From the NCBI GenBank assembly GCA_043736395.1, contig JAYTCQ010000396.1, positions 1-21,597 of the forward strand: 21,597 bases of DNA. Reading direction: 5' to 3'. Numbering within the stretch: the first letter of the stretch is position 1; every line of letters starts with the position of its first letter. A program made the position numbers and the translations under genes. This document shows, in pieces, positions 1 through 7,278 of this stretch. The notes under the pieces are model-generated. The model saw only the letters and a program-made list of their open reading frames with translations. It was not told the DNA's origin and did no database searches. The DNA comes from JAFDVL01 sp043736395. Its GTDB lineage: Bacteria; Acidobacteriota; Blastocatellia; RBC074.

Positions 1-78
1 TTGGATTTGCACCCGACTTTCATTCATAACCATCCTCGCTACGAGGAACTCAGGACTTATGGCTCCATTGCCGCCTGA
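1..78 (+). CDS. C-terminal fragment of a gene cut by the window edge, possibly a TPR protein or kinase
   Basis: An open frame from base 1 ends with TGA at 76-78 and gives 25 residues. It contains a P-x-F-x(5)-P-R-Y-x-E-L pattern (HPTFIHNHPRYEEL). This resembles the extreme C-terminus of acidobacterial TPR-linked kinases and adenylate-cyclase-like TPR proteins, which often end in a 'P.F......PRF..LL' pattern. Only this tail is visible, so the identity is an inference. The frame could also be chance, because 25 codons is short. If real, the gene runs convergently towards the giant minus-strand gene that ends at 175. Confidence 0.4.
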   Translation: MDLHPTFIHNHPRYEELRTYGSIAA

Positions 79-137
79 TTTTTGTCTGCACTATTGATTC
101 ATTTGAAATTCACTATAATACAGTCTCATCTTTCTTT

Positions 138-164
138 CCTTCGTGACCTTCGTGTTCTTCGTGG
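138..164. repeat. Three tandem 9-bp units (CTTCGTG-type intergenic repeat)
   Basis: Three consecutive 9-mers read CCTTCGTGA, CCTTCGTGT and TCTTCGTGG and are followed by TTAA. The sequence lies in the 96-bp gap between the left-edge fragment and the stop codon of the giant protein gene. From memory, similar 'CTTCGTGTTCTTCGTGG' strings are scattered through intergenic DNA of Acidobacteriota and other phyla. Their function is not known to me. Confidence 0.6.
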
Positions 165-174
165 TTAAGTTGTT

Positions 175-3100
175 TCACCTGATTGCCGCCATTATGATAT
201 TTCCGATTTTCCCCTCAACAATTAATTCAATATTGACGATGCCGCGTCCGCTGAGGCCTTGCGGTACGCGAACATTAATTTGATCCAATCCGGCAAAAAA
301 TCCTTGCGCTCCGGCGTATTGTACCTCCGCATCAATCCCGCCAATTTTGACTTTGACATTTGCTAAATCATTTCGATTTTTGATGCCTGTACCGTAGAGG
401 GTCAAATATACCTGATCGCCGGAACCGCCCATGTCTATTGGCTGTGCAATGAATTTGCTGGTAGCCACATCGTAACGCGCCAGATTATTTTCCGTCCGTG
501 AACCATCGGCACGCACCGTCAACGCGCTGCCTGCCGCCAAGCCAACTCCCGTAGAATCTGCCGAGAATATCGCAGGTACAACTTTCCCAATCATCACCAA
601 CCCAGTTTGAGATATTCCCGCCCCACCGAAGATGGTCAAAGTCGCTACACCTTCCGCCGTACCAGCTGGAATCTGGAAATTAATCTGCCCCGGCGAAGCG
701 TAAAACAGCGGCGCAAATCTCTCTACGTTTTTGCTGTCTTTGACGATTACCTGTGAACCGCCGAGCGAAATCGGCAACGGTAAACTCGGAGCCGCCTGCG
801 TGAACGAAGACAATTGCAAACCAAATGCCGAGACTATAGATTCCGCCGCCTGCTCGCCGCCCACATAATTCGCCGCCGACACCGTAGCCACGGCTTTTCC
901 GCTAATATTCACCGTACTGCCAACATAACTGACCTGCGCAATCGGAGTCGCCAACGCATCCACAATTTCACGCGCCAACAATTGATCGGAGAAACTGATG
1001 CTGGTACTAACCGCACCATCGCCGCCATTCGGGATAAAGCGAAGATTCAGCAAATTCCGCGTACCCGCCGCAAGCTGTTGCCCCGCAGGTAACATCATCG
1101 CCAATCCCACACGCCCATTCGCAGCCTGTGAAGAATTGACAATCACCGCCGCCCCATTCGCACCATCTCCCGCCGTAGCCTCGACAAAACTCATCGCCTT
1201 CGGATCAAACTGCAAACTAAACGCGACCGCATTTTCGTTACCCTGCGCATCCAGTGCAATTTGCATCGTACCGATTTTTCCACGCGTGAAATTTGTATTC
1301 ACTGCTTGAACTGTTCGAACACCGTTTAGAGTTAAGCTCTGAGCTTTTTGTGAACTGTAGAGCGAACGGAAGAGAGCATTATTAAATCCGCTTCCGGCTA
1401 AGGCAAATGAGGGAATCGTCGCTCCACCTGTACTCACCACCGGATCAAGCCCAATCGCAAATCTTCCCGTTTGCACCCAATCCGCTAATGAAATCTTGCC
1501 ATCGCCCTTTGATTCTTTCGGCGCACAATCGGCGCGCTGGAATTCGCTCCCTGCGCCTGCCGTGTCCAGCCCCGCGTAAAATCGTCCCACTTGCACCCAA
1601 TCTGTGATCGAAACTGTTCCCGTATTCTTGCCGTTCGGTCGCGGCGTAACATCGCCTTCGTAGCCTGCTACCAACTCAACTACCGTAGTGCTGGTTTCGG
1701 CGGTCGTCTTGGCGGATTCCACATAACCAACCTGATCTCTGGCGATGCTGTAAAAACTGTAGCTCTTGCCCACTTGTCCGGCATACACCGCTTCGGTTGC
1801 CGTCGTATTCGCCAGCCACGCCGCGAATGCGCCGCCGTTTTCTGCGACATACACCGTGTAATCCTGCACGCCTGCGCCGTCATCCTGTCCCGCCCATTTG
1901 ACCGCAAAATTCGGCGTAGTTTGCGTCGCATTCAGCGTCAACACGTGGCTGGTGGGTTTGGTATTATCAATCGTATTGAACCATTCCGGCGTGTCAATCG
2001 GATCATTGAAATCAAATTTGATCGTAGCCTTGTTCCTGACCACTGTGCCGGTCGGCAAATCTTTTTTCGGCATCACGGTAAAGCTGATGCTGCCTTCCTT
2101 GCCCGGCGGTAAGAAGCCGTCAATCTCCGGCGGTTTTCTGGTCGCCGGATCAATCGTATTGAAACGCCACGTCAGCAATCCCGTGTTCGGATTCACGGCG
2201 GCATTGATGTTGACCGCCAGATTCCGCGCAGGTCGCAAATCAACTTGCGCATTGAATTCATTGCTGCCAGCGAGAGCATTTACGCTGGTTTGCGAAGTGA
2301 TGATTTTGTCATCAAAGGTAGCGATGCCAAATTGGAGCGTAGACAAATCAACTTTGTTTGAATCAAGCTGGTCAGTGATGACAACATCCTGTGCATCGGC
2401 GGTTGCTGTTGATTTGTTCTCGAAGTAGATGACAGATCGCAGCGGTTCATTGTCGGTTAACCATCTGTTATCGCCTATACCGTGACCACCAACTTTATCA
2501 TTGGGATCATTTGAAGTAACTAACTCAAATTCAAGTTTCGCTTGATCTCCTTCGTCATCGGGCTTGATTGTTCCGCTACCGCCACATTTAGAGTTAGAAC
2601 AATTTTGATAAATCATTACAGCATTACATAAATCTGCACTTGCCTTTATGTATAATTTTCTAGCAGTATTCATGTCGTTCCATGACATGGTTAACTCACT
2701 CCATTTGCTTGAGAGCGTAGATAGAATCGTTTCAACTATTCCTAAATTTGATAGAAACTTATTCATTTTAGCTAGGAGCGCTGCCTTTGCCGCTGCATCT
2801 TTCAGTCCATTAATATCTTGCGAGATTCTCGAAAGAATCGCATATGATTGGGCAAGCGATTTTTCTCCATTAAGGAGTGCCTGTACTCCTTCTTCTGGCC
2901 GTCCAGTAAATTTTGTTAAGCCATATAATAGGTTAAGAATTGAGGAAGTTGCTGTTCCTAAACCTGCGGAACTTATCCCTTCACCAAATAACGCGGTTGT
3001 AAGTGTTGTAGCTGATGCACCTAAAATGACGGATGCAGTGATGCCGTCTGTAATAATTAAACCTACATCAAATACGTTTTGCGCAAATAGAGTCTTTGCA

Positions 3101-6100
3101 TTTGAGTATTTGGCTTTAGCAATTAGTGCAGCCTGTAATTTGTCATTGTAAATTTTCCACTCAGGGTCACATGCAGGGCAGCTATAGGCTGGTTGATTGC
3201 AAGAGTCAAATATGTCAGGGTTATAAAATAATGTCGAGAACTGTCCGCTTTTCGCTGTTGCGTTAGCTACAGCTTGCTGCGGCAACGAATGCGAAGGACG
3301 AGCGAAGCTATTGCTAATTTGTGCTGATGAATCTTCAAGGTTTATTTGTTGGGCGCGAAGCAGGTAGCGGGAATGAGCTAATTTAGGATCATCAGGTGCT
3401 TTTATTTGTAAAGGAATTGTCTCCGAAGTACCAGCCGGAATTGATGGTATAGCAAATGAAAGCACAATATCTTTACTGGTTTCTACAGTATCTATTAACT
3501 GCTGTCTCACATCCGCTTGCAAAGTCATAATTTTTGGCACTGCGACAGAGATGAGTACCCGTTGCGCATCAATATTTCCCCGATTCCCAAATTGAATATT
3601 GTAAAGTTGTTCTCGCCCTCCGCGAATCTGCTTCCGTCCAACCACATCAACCCAAACCTGCGGCGTACCGCCTTGCTGAATCGTAAAGCTGTTGTTGAGG
3701 GTGAGCGATGTTCCATCAGGTCGGCTCACTACCATATCGCAGGTTCCGGGTTTCGCATTTATGAGGTTGAAGGTAGCCGTAAAGGAAGAGGCAAAGCCGC
3801 TGCCAAGTGAAGCTGAGCTTGCATTCTCGCCGGGAATGTCTGCCTGACCGGAGCATTTCAGCTTCACGCTCGTTCCGTTAACAAAGCCTGTTCCGATTAC
3901 TGTTCCAGTCACCTGACCACTGTTGCCGCCTTTATTTGGCAGCACCCCTGCGATAGTCAAATCACGCGCGCCCCCAAATCCAAATTTAGCAACAAAGGCA
4001 TCCGCTGCACCGCCTCCAAATTTAGCTTGAATTGGAAATCTGGTTGGAAAATCAAGTGAGTAGGTAGTGCCAGCAATATAGGCATCGCCGACAGAATCAA
4101 CAGCGATACTTTGCCCCCAATCAAACATATTCGGTGCGCTGGGATTGGGTGTACCTCCTCCAATATAGCTGGCGTAAAGTACAGCATTCCCCGCAGCATT
4201 CAACTTTAAGATGAAGGCATCAGCACCACCGTTACTTTTGGATTGAAAAGCATCTGGCGTTACTGGAAGTGTACCGGAAGCATAGCCTGTAATGTAGATG
4301 TTATTCGAGGCATCCAATGCGATGGCTGTCGGTCCTAAGCTACTAGGTATCAAATCAGAGTAGATAAGAGCACTTCCAGTGGCGTTTAGCTTGGTGACAA
4401 AGGTATAGCCATTTCCTATGCCATTCGCTTGAAAAGGTCCCAGTGTCGTGGGAAAATTAAACCCCTGGGTAGCTCCAGTAACATAAGCATTACCTGCTGA
4501 ATCAACGGTGATTCCATAGCCGAAATCGTCGCCCTGTGCACCATTACCGTTTTCAGTAGTTCGAGAACTCCCTAGATATGTCGAATAGATAAGAGTGGCT
4601 TTGCCCGTTGTAGCAGTCGGGTTTAATTTAGCAATGAATGCATCGAAACAATTATATGAGACGCCACCAAAGCATAGTCCGCCACCCGAAGTACTTTTGA
4701 AAGCGCCAACAGTTGTTGGAAAAGTTGCAGACTGGGTATAGCCCGTCACATACACCAATCCGAGAGAGTCAACAGCGATGGCAGTGCCACTATCGTTAGC
4801 CCCGCGCCCATTTTCGTTGTTGGCTCCTCCTAAGTAGGTCGCATAGGTCAGGGTATAATCCGTTCTGACCAGGCTTATATTATCAAGTGCCAATCCTGTA
4901 GTCGCGCCAGAGGTAGTTTCAAATACAAGTGCGGCGTTAACCTGCGAACTCACCTTGATGTCGCGCTTGATCGTTTGAAAAGCAGCAGAGCTTGCCAGTG
5001 TGAAGCTTTCGTCGAATGCCGTTCCTAGTCGTGCTGTGATTGAGCCTGATTGATTATTGCCGCTTCCAGCCAGATCAAATTCCAGGTGATATGTACCAGG
5101 AGTGAGATTAAAGGTAGTCTTTGAGGTTAATGCCCCTTGTTTGGCGAGGTTAGGATACACCCCATTTGTGCAGGCCAAGTCTACAGTGCCTGACGAAACC
5201 GCCCAATTCGCAAAGCTGGAATAGCCCGTTGCACATTGTCCATTGTTTTCCTTGTTGAAATTATCCGACAGCAGCGCCATGTTCGGCGCAAACATCGCTA
5301 CATAAGCATCACCATCGTATGTATTAACGCCGCCTCCGGCAGGTAGTGGCTGAAACGCATTAGGAGTCGTGGGGAAGTTAACAGCAGAAACTGACCCCGT
5401 GACATAAATGTTGCCGCGTCCATCTACAGCGATTCCTTTACCTGGCGAGCTATAGCCGAGATACGTGGAATAGAGCAGACCATCTCCTTTCGTATTTAGC
5501 TTGGTTACAAACCCGCCTCCAACAGTTGTTTTTTGAAACGCATTTTCTGTGATCGGAAACTTCATATTCCCTTCCGCATTGCCTGTGATATATGCGTTGC
5601 CAACGGAATCAACAGCAATACCATAAGCATAGCCTTGCTCTAAAATAGTCGAGTAAATAATCACTGAGCCGGTTGAATTCAGCTTCGTCACATAGGCTCC
5701 GACATTGCTGGTGCGTGGGGCAGATGGCACAGTCGGAAAATCGGATGATGGAGTTTGACCCGTCACATAAACATTGCCAGCATTGTCTACTGCAATACCC
5801 GCGCCCGTATCTTCGTCATTGCCCTTTCCGCCCAAATAGGTGGAATAAATCAAGACCGGATCAATCACCAATGGCTGGCTCGCATCATAGCTTGCTACCA
5901 CAAAACCGACGCGATTTCTGCCGCGCAGCACATACCGTCCAGCAATTTCTTTTCTCACGCCTGCGACTTCCTGATACAGCACAGGTTTGTGATGAATCAA
6001 TTCCTGTCCCTGAACACGCACGATCAAACTGCCATCCGCGTCAATGCGAAGTTTTTGCGCTCCCTCAAACGCAAGCTGGATCACCTCGGGATTCGTATGC

Positions 6101-6711
6101 GGAGCGACGATCAAATCATATTTGAGTTGGCGTTGATCGCCGTACCAGAGCAGGTCTACGCCGGGATAGACGCCGGAGTATTTGACTTTGGCAAAGGTGG
6201 AAATGTTGGTATGCCACTGGTTGGGATCGCTGCCACTGAAGTAATTGCTCTTGCCGGGGAGCTGGTCAACGCCCTCCGTTTGCGGCGCAGGATTTGCACC
6301 GAGCAGCCGCATCTTTAGAATTGCGGATTTGGGATTGCGGAGTGCGGATTGGTTGGTTGTGACGGGGAAATTATTTGCGGTAGCGGGCAGTGCGTTATGG
6401 TTTTTACTCTGCAATCCACGATCCGCAATCGGCAATTGAAACACCGCTTCGGTCGCCGTCAGAAAAAGATTGTAGCCTTGCACCCGCGAAGTGAATTTCA
6501 CCCGCGCATCGGTCTGCCCCTGATTGGCTGTGAAGCTGAGCGGCAACTTGCCATACGATTCCAGCACACGTTTTTTCTTAGCCTCATCGGGCGGAGTGGG
6601 AGGCGGCGCAGATTTTACGATAGCTTTGCCGGACGAATGGGCAGAGCTTTTGCCATAACTCATGATACCAATCAGGAGCAAGACGAGACAAAGAGTCGTG
6701 AGAATTCTCAT
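175..6711 (-). CDS. Giant secreted SBBP-repeat multidomain protein with TIGR03437-like C-terminus
   Basis: This 2178-residue protein is probably an extracellular or surface protein of unknown substrate. Residues 1-24 form a signal peptide. Residues 46-285 resemble the domain that usually precedes SBBP repeats. SBBP beta-propeller repeats (AVD..GN.Y.TG) fill about 286-480 and 620-912, split by a jelly-roll-like insert at 481-617. A TIG/IPT-like domain lies at 918-1012 and a CARDB/DUF11-like domain at 1016-1110. A helical Cys-flanked module occupies 1165-1380. A second conserved-repeat (DUF11-like) domain lies at 1395-1580 and an FN3/Ig-like domain at 1586-1677. Two dockerin-like calcium loops are at 1687-1757, a cohesin-like domain at 1790-1936, and a TIGR03437-like domain at 1940-2178. 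AAAGGA precedes the ATG and supports the start. Residues 94-131 are encoded by a palindromic repeat insert. The gene seems to be a single transcription unit. Confidence 0.9.
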   Translation of the reverse strand: MRILTTLCLVLLLIGIMSYGKSSAHSSGKAIVKSAPPPTPPDEAKKKRVLESYGKLPLSFTANQGQTDARVKFTSRVQGYNLFLTATEAVFQLPIADRGLQSKNHNALPATANNFPVTTNQSALRNPKSAILKMRLLGANPAPQTEGVDQLPGKSNYFSGSDPNQWHTNISTFAKVKYSGVYPGVDLLWYGDQRQLKYDLIVAPHTNPEVIQLAFEGAQKLRIDADGSLIVRVQGQELIHHKPVLYQEVAGVRKEIAGRYVLRGRNRVGFVVASYDASQPLVIDPVLIYSTYLGGKGNDEDTGAGIAVDNAGNVYVTGQTPSSDFPTVPSAPRTSNVGAYVTKLNSTGSVIIYSTILEQGYAYGIAVDSVGNAYITGNAEGNMKFPITENAFQKTTVGGGFVTKLNTKGDGLLYSTYLGYSSPGKGIAVDGRGNIYVTGSVSAVNFPTTPNAFQPLPAGGGVNTYDGDAYVAMFAPNMALLSDNFNKENNGQCATGYSSFANWAVSSGTVDLACTNGVYPNLAKQGALTSKTTFNLTPGTYHLEFDLAGSGNNQSGSITARLGTAFDESFTLASSAAFQTIKRDIKVSSQVNAALVFETTSGATTGLALDNISLVRTDYTLTYATYLGGANNENGRGANDSGTAIAVDSLGLVYVTGYTQSATFPTTVGAFKSTSGGGLCFGGVSYNCFDAFIAKLNPTATTGKATLIYSTYLGSSRTTENGNGAQGDDFGYGITVDSAGNAYVTGATQGFNFPTTLGPFQANGIGNGYTFVTKLNATGSALIYSDLIPSSLGPTAIALDASNNIYITGYASGTLPVTPDAFQSKSNGGADAFILKLNAAGNAVLYASYIGGGTPNPSAPNMFDWGQSIAVDSVGDAYIAGTTYSLDFPTRFPIQAKFGGGAADAFVAKFGFGGARDLTIAGVLPNKGGNSGQVTGTVIGTGFVNGTSVKLKCSGQADIPGENASSASLGSGFASSFTATFNLINAKPGTCDMVVSRPDGTSLTLNNSFTIQQGGTPQVWVDVVGRKQIRGGREQLYNIQFGNRGNIDAQRVLISVAVPKIMTLQADVRQQLIDTVETSKDIVLSFAIPSIPAGTSETIPLQIKAPDDPKLAHSRYLLRAQQINLEDSSAQISNSFARPSHSLPQQAVANATAKSGQFSTLFYNPDIFDSCNQPAYSCPACDPEWKIYNDKLQAALIAKAKYSNAKTLFAQNVFDVGLIITDGITASVILGASATTLTTALFGEGISSAGLGTATSSILNLLYGLTKFTGRPEEGVQALLNGEKSLAQSYAILSRISQDINGLKDAAAKAALLAKMNKFLSNLGIVETILSTLSSKWSELTMSWNDMNTARKLYIKASADLCNAVMIYQNCSNSKCGGSGTIKPDDEGDQAKLEFELVTSNDPNDKVGGHGIGDNRWLTDNEPLRSVIYFENKSTATADAQDVVITDQLDSNKVDLSTLQFGIATFDDKIITSQTSVNALAGSNEFNAQVDLRPARNLAVNINAAVNPNTGLLTWRFNTIDPATRKPPEIDGFLPPGKEGSISFTVMPKKDLPTGTVVRNKATIKFDFNDPIDTPEWFNTIDNTKPTSHVLTLNATQTTPNFAVKWAGQDDGAGVQDYTVYVAENGGAFAAWLANTTATEAVYAGQVGKSYSFYSIARDQVGYVESAKTTAETSTTVVELVAGYEGDVTPRPNGKNTGTVSITDWVQVGRFYAGLDTAGAGSEFQRADCAPKESKGDGKISLADWVQTGRFAIGLDPVVSTGGATIPSFALAGSGFNNALFRSLYSSQKAQSLTLNGVRTVQAVNTNFTRGKIGTMQIALDAQGNENAVAFSLQFDPKAMSFVEATAGDGANGAAVIVNSSQAANGRVGLAMMLPAGQQLAAGTRNLLNLRFIPNGGDGAVSTSISFSDQLLAREIVDALATPIAQVSYVGSTVNISGKAVATVSAANYVGGEQAAESIVSAFGLQLSSFTQAAPSLPLPISLGGSQVIVKDSKNVERFAPLFYASPGQINFQIPAGTAEGVATLTIFGGAGISQTGLVMIGKVVPAIFSADSTGVGLAAGSALTVRADGSRTENNLARYDVATSKFIAQPIDMGGSGDQVYLTLYGTGIKNRNDLANVKVKIGGIDAEVQYAGAQGFFAGLDQINVRVPQGLSGRGIVNIELIVEGKIGNIIMAAIR
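2572..3219 (-). other. Helical, Cys-flanked module inside the giant protein, base composition unlike its surroundings
   Basis: This stretch encodes residues 1165-1380. Cysteines cluster at both ends (C1171, C1178, C1181 and C1362, C1371, C1376), which could form a disulfide clasp. Between them is mostly helix-forming sequence, with a hydrophobic Gly/Ala/Ser/Thr-rich segment at about 1212-1266. All neighbouring domains are beta-rich. The DNA is visibly richer in A+T than the flanks, which suggests separate ancestry. I do not recognise the fold; membrane interaction is only a guess. Confidence 0.55.
4861..5267 (-). other. Jelly-roll-like insert that interrupts the SBBP propeller (residues about 482-617)
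   Basis: Within the SBBP region the residues from about 482 (SDNFNKENNG) to 617 (NISLVRT) lack the AVD..GN.YVTG repeat. They read instead as a secreted carbohydrate-binding-like or PEP-CTERM-type jelly roll ('YHLEFDLAGSG...', '...GLALDNISLV'). The LTYATYLGG blade resumes directly afterwards, so the module is inserted in a propeller loop. Ligand unknown. Coordinates are listed from the minus-strand 5' side. Confidence 0.5.
6317..6438. repeat. Imperfect palindromic repeat translated in frame inside the giant protein
   Basis: The left arm (6317-6350) carries repeated TTGCGGATT/GATTGCGGA units. The right arm (6413-6438) carries the complementary AATCC..GATCCGCAATC units, so the segment can fold into a long imperfect hairpin. 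On the minus strand it encodes roughly residues 93-131, including NPKSAI, within a variable loop of the N-terminal domain. The same micro-repeat family (AATCCGCAATCC) occurs in the kinase gene at 10990-11090. Confidence 0.6.
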
Positions 6712-6782
6712 ACATTCCTTTCGCTATGCGCTGGCATGTACAAAGGCGGAAAAGCTGTGCCAAAATTTACTCGGTGCGAAAA

Positions 6783-6807
6783 TATTTTTTTCAAGTTGAA
6801 AAAAATA
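6783..6807. promoter_or_regulatory. 25-bp near-perfect palindrome upstream of the giant protein gene
   Basis: The arms TATTTTTTTCAA and TTGAAAAAAATA are exact inverse complements around one central base at 6795. The site ends 71 bp upstream of the giant gene's start codon at 6711. It could be an operator for a dimeric regulator; the minus-strand TTGAAA could also serve as a -35 element. An AT-rich bidirectional terminator is the alternative. The symmetry is certain, the role is not. Confidence 0.45.
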
Positions 6808-6821
6808 GAGTGCTTCATGTC

Positions 6822-7026
6822 CGTTTTCGCCGCGTAGTGGCGGTTGATTTTAGCCATGGTGTTTCAACCCACGGACAAGCGGATGCAATGATCGCGTCGC
6901 GTCAGCGACGCCTGAAATCAATCGTTTCATTCAATCGTCGCTGACGCGACGGAACATTTAAAATGACTTTCCGACCGTGGATTGAAACGCCACGGCTAAA
7001 ATCAATTGCCGCCAACGCGGCAAAAG
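6822..7026. repeat. About 200-bp nested palindromic element (REP/MITE-like)
   Basis: The outer arms, about 6829-6876 and 6971-7021, are imperfect inverse complements sharing GCCGCG, TGGCGG, TGATTTTAGCC and GTTTCAA..CCACGG. Inside, a perfect 16-bp inverted pair (6895-6910 and 6936-6951, CGTCGCGTCAGCGACG) encloses TGAAA..TTTCA. The right outer arm also folds on itself (CCGTGG 6975-6980, CCACGG 6990-6995), and GCGTCGC/GCGACGC pairs inside one inner arm. The whole can form a branched cruciform. It encodes no protein I can recognise. Elements of this style are dispersed repeats in many environmental genomes. Confidence 0.75.
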
Positions 7027-7184
7027 AACGCATTACTAAAATTTTTACGGGGCAATAAAAATAAAAAAGCTGAAGATGAATGCTTACTCGTGAGCGTTCG
7101 CTGAATAAAAATCTGTTTTGAGGAAACTTTATTGGCAGGGGAAAGCTTACGCCCTTCAAGATAAGGCGTCAATTATTTTTTTCT

Positions 7185-7211
7185 GGTATGCCAACATCTT
7201 GCTGGCGTACC
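7185..7211. repeat. Short palindrome, GGTATGCCA / TGGCGTACC hairpin
   Basis: Nine-base arms (7185-7193 and 7203-7211) pair with one G-T-type mismatch around the loop ACATCTTGC. It lies 68 bp past the stop codon of the MFS gene. The T-run flanks it on the side that would be upstream for a minus-strand transcript's hairpin, so it is not a good intrinsic terminator for that gene. It looks like a small dispersed palindromic repeat. Confidence 0.5.
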
Positions 7212-7278
7212 GACAAGGAGAAATTCGCTCAAGACGGGCTTGATGGCGCATTATTATTTTCGTGAGAACAGTCCCAAA

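Larger units (their letters stand above)
6712..7278. other. Palindrome-rich spacer between MFS gene and giant protein gene (567 bp)
   Basis: I see no convincing gene here. Short frames in this spacer read 'DFSRGVSIHG' and 'RQRRL' on both strands, as expected from translating the two arms of a palindrome. The spacer holds a 25-bp palindrome (6783-6807), a large nested palindrome (about 6822-7026) and a small hairpin (7185-7211), each listed separately. The promoter of the giant protein gene should lie at the low-coordinate end, and any terminator of the MFS gene at the high-coordinate end. Confidence 0.7.

Noticed and set aside
1591..2428. Long plus-strand frames inside the giant gene (also near 5673-6318)
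   Set aside because: They are antisense to a gene with clear domains in every part; their peptides show no domain and odd composition.
6317..6438. CRISPR-like repeat array
   Set aside because: The units are short, imperfect and inverted, without regular spacers.
6726..7159. Short reading frames on both strands in the spacer before the giant gene
   Set aside because: They lie on the two arms of the nested palindrome and give similar peptides (DFS.GVS.HG, RQRRL) on opposite strands, as expected from translating an inverted repeat. No ribosome-binding site or known domain.
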